From: an uncultured Pelagibacteraceae bacterium
Lineage (GTDB): Bacteria; Pseudomonadota; Alphaproteobacteria; Pelagibacterales; Pelagibacteraceae
Length of the DNA: 64,000 nucleotides
Assembly (NCBI GenBank): GCA_902614125.1
Contig: CACMJW010000004.1
Span: 39,180 to 103,179 of the forward strand
Direction: 5' to 3'
Part shown: positions 63,277 through 64,000 of the stretch, piece by piece
Numbering within the stretch: the stretch's first letter is position 1
How the letters are laid out: each line of letters begins with the position of its first letter
Notes under the pieces: model-generated
Databases searched by the model: none
What the model was told of the DNA's origin: nothing
Seen by the model: the letters and a program-made list of their open reading frames with translations, nothing else
Translations under genes and position numbers: made by a program

Positions 63277-64000
63277 ATATCTGATAATCTTCTTTTTGTT
63301 AAGTTAAGTATTATACCTGAAACTAAAGCTGTGCTAATTATAGACGAACCACCATAACTTAAAAATGGTAGTGTCATACCAGTGGTGGGTAATAATCTAA
63401 TATTTACTCCAACGTGTACAAATGTTTGTAACAATATCAATGTTACACATCCAATTAAAATTAATTTATTTTTTTCAGAAATAGTATTATTAATTTTTTT
63501 GATTACATTATAAGAGAAGACTAAATATAAAATCATTATCAATATTACAATAATAGCACCAAACTCTTCTGAGATTACAGAGATTATATAATCTGTGTGC
63601 GCCTCAGGAACTTTTGAATTCAATGTTCCTTCACCGATCCCTCTACCAAAAAATCCACCACCAGAAATTGCATCACTTGCTCGATCCGCTTGGTAATTAT
63701 TTCCATTACTAGTATTCAAAAAAGATAGAAGTCTTATTTTTATATATTCAAACTTTGATACAAAAAATATTAAATAAGTTGATATTGATATTGTAAAAAT
63801 AAAAAACAAAAAGAATAAATATATGTTTATTCCTGAAACAAATATTAGTGTTAACCATACCATAGTAATCAATAATGTTTGGCCAAGATCTGGCTGGGAG
63901 ATTAAAAGAAGTATAACTGGCAAAAGAACAATGCCACTTAATAAATATTTGTAAAAAATATTTTTATTTAAGCAAAGCAAAATTGAGACAAATACAATAA
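63273..64000 (-). CDS. ftsW: FtsW, SEDS-family peptidoglycan polymerase (C-terminal part)
   Basis: The frame is open through the right edge of the window, so the N terminus is missing; the visible 242 or so residues are polytopic. SEDS landmarks are LISQPDLGQTLLITMVWLTLIFVSG, the catalytic-loop region SGGGFFGRGIGEGTLNSKVPEAHTDYIISVISEEFG, and PTTGMTLPFLSYGGSSIISTALVSG. FtsW polymerises glycan strands at the septum. The presence of an intact EAHTDYI motif distinguishes it as a functional member; FtsW rather than RodA is favoured by its place beside murG. Confidence 0.94.
   Translation of the reverse strand, partial: IVFVSILLCLNKNIFYKYLLSGIVLLPVILLLISQPDLGQTLLITMVWLTLIFVSGINIYLFFLFFIFTISISTYLIFFVSKFEYIKIRLLSFLNTSNGNNYQADRASDAISGGGFFGRGIGEGTLNSKVPEAHTDYIISVISEEFGAIIVILIMILYLVFSYNVIKKINNTISEKNKLILIGCVTLILLQTFVHVGVNIRLLPTTGMTLPFLSYGGSSIISTALVSGIILNLTKRRLSDI

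Overview
The window is a 64 kb piece of a very AT-rich, tightly packed alphaproteobacterial genome. Gene content points to the SAR11 clade (Pelagibacterales). It has a blue-tuned proteorhodopsin next to ferredoxin and ferredoxin reductase, a tandem glycine riboswitch in front of gcvT, short intergenic gaps, many 1-20 nt overlaps and small proteins. No rRNA, tRNA, insertion sequence, prophage or CRISPR array was found. The taxon is inferred from gene content, not from a marker comparison.

Layout. 1-5.5 kb: end of the methionine sulfoxide reductase pair msrPQ, small membrane proteins, moaB, a TauE/SafE permease, a DadA-like oxidoreductase, TspO and a short-chain dehydrogenase. 5.5-13.7 kb: one long minus-strand run that starts at a tandem glycine riboswitch, reads gcvT-gcvH-gcvP, and continues with almost no gap into a lipid-modification set (FAD amine-oxidase-like protein, DUF1365, Cfa-type methyltransferase, DUF3833 lipoprotein). 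13.7-18.3 kb: EamA exporter, 5-oxoprolinase subunits pxpC and pxpB with pxpA divergent, a TPR protein and TerC. 18.3-26.5 kb: panB, guaA, a TPR protein, a guaB lacking its CBS domain, rlmE, pssA, psd, an isocitrate dehydrogenase gene with a frameshift in an A9 tract, and a GT9 glycosyltransferase. 26.5-35.8 kb: alaS, recA, tolC, a glycerate kinase-like gene, three tandem GFA-family genes and umuDC. The recA and umuD promoters carry related alphaproteobacterial SOS-box-like motifs. 35.8-43.9 kb: two membrane glycosyltransferases, dksA, GST, FNR, ferredoxin, proteorhodopsin, a propionyl-CoA synthetase and an SMR pump. 43.9-53.3 kb: dihydroorotase, ygfZ, a MazG-like hydrolase, fumC, an AsmA-like protein, a UvrD-type helicase and aminopeptidase P. 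53.3-64 kb: ligA, bamD, lpxC, ftsA, ftsQ, ddl, murB, murC, murG and ftsW, a division and cell-wall cluster lacking ftsZ and recN at their usual places.

How the genes work together. The glycine riboswitch probably senses glycine and switches on glycine cleavage, which supplies one-carbon units; the co-directional methyltransferase cluster downstream would consume methyl groups through S-adenosylmethionine. RecA with UmuDC forms an inducible mutagenic DNA repair module. Proteorhodopsin pumps protons in light, and the adjacent ferredoxin/FNR pair suggests redox genes controlled alongside it. The most notable anomalies are the icd frameshift, the CBS-less IMP dehydrogenase, the missing ftsZ and recN, the three tandem GFA genes and the palindrome in the proteorhodopsin leader. 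No wholly new system could be demonstrated from sequence alone.
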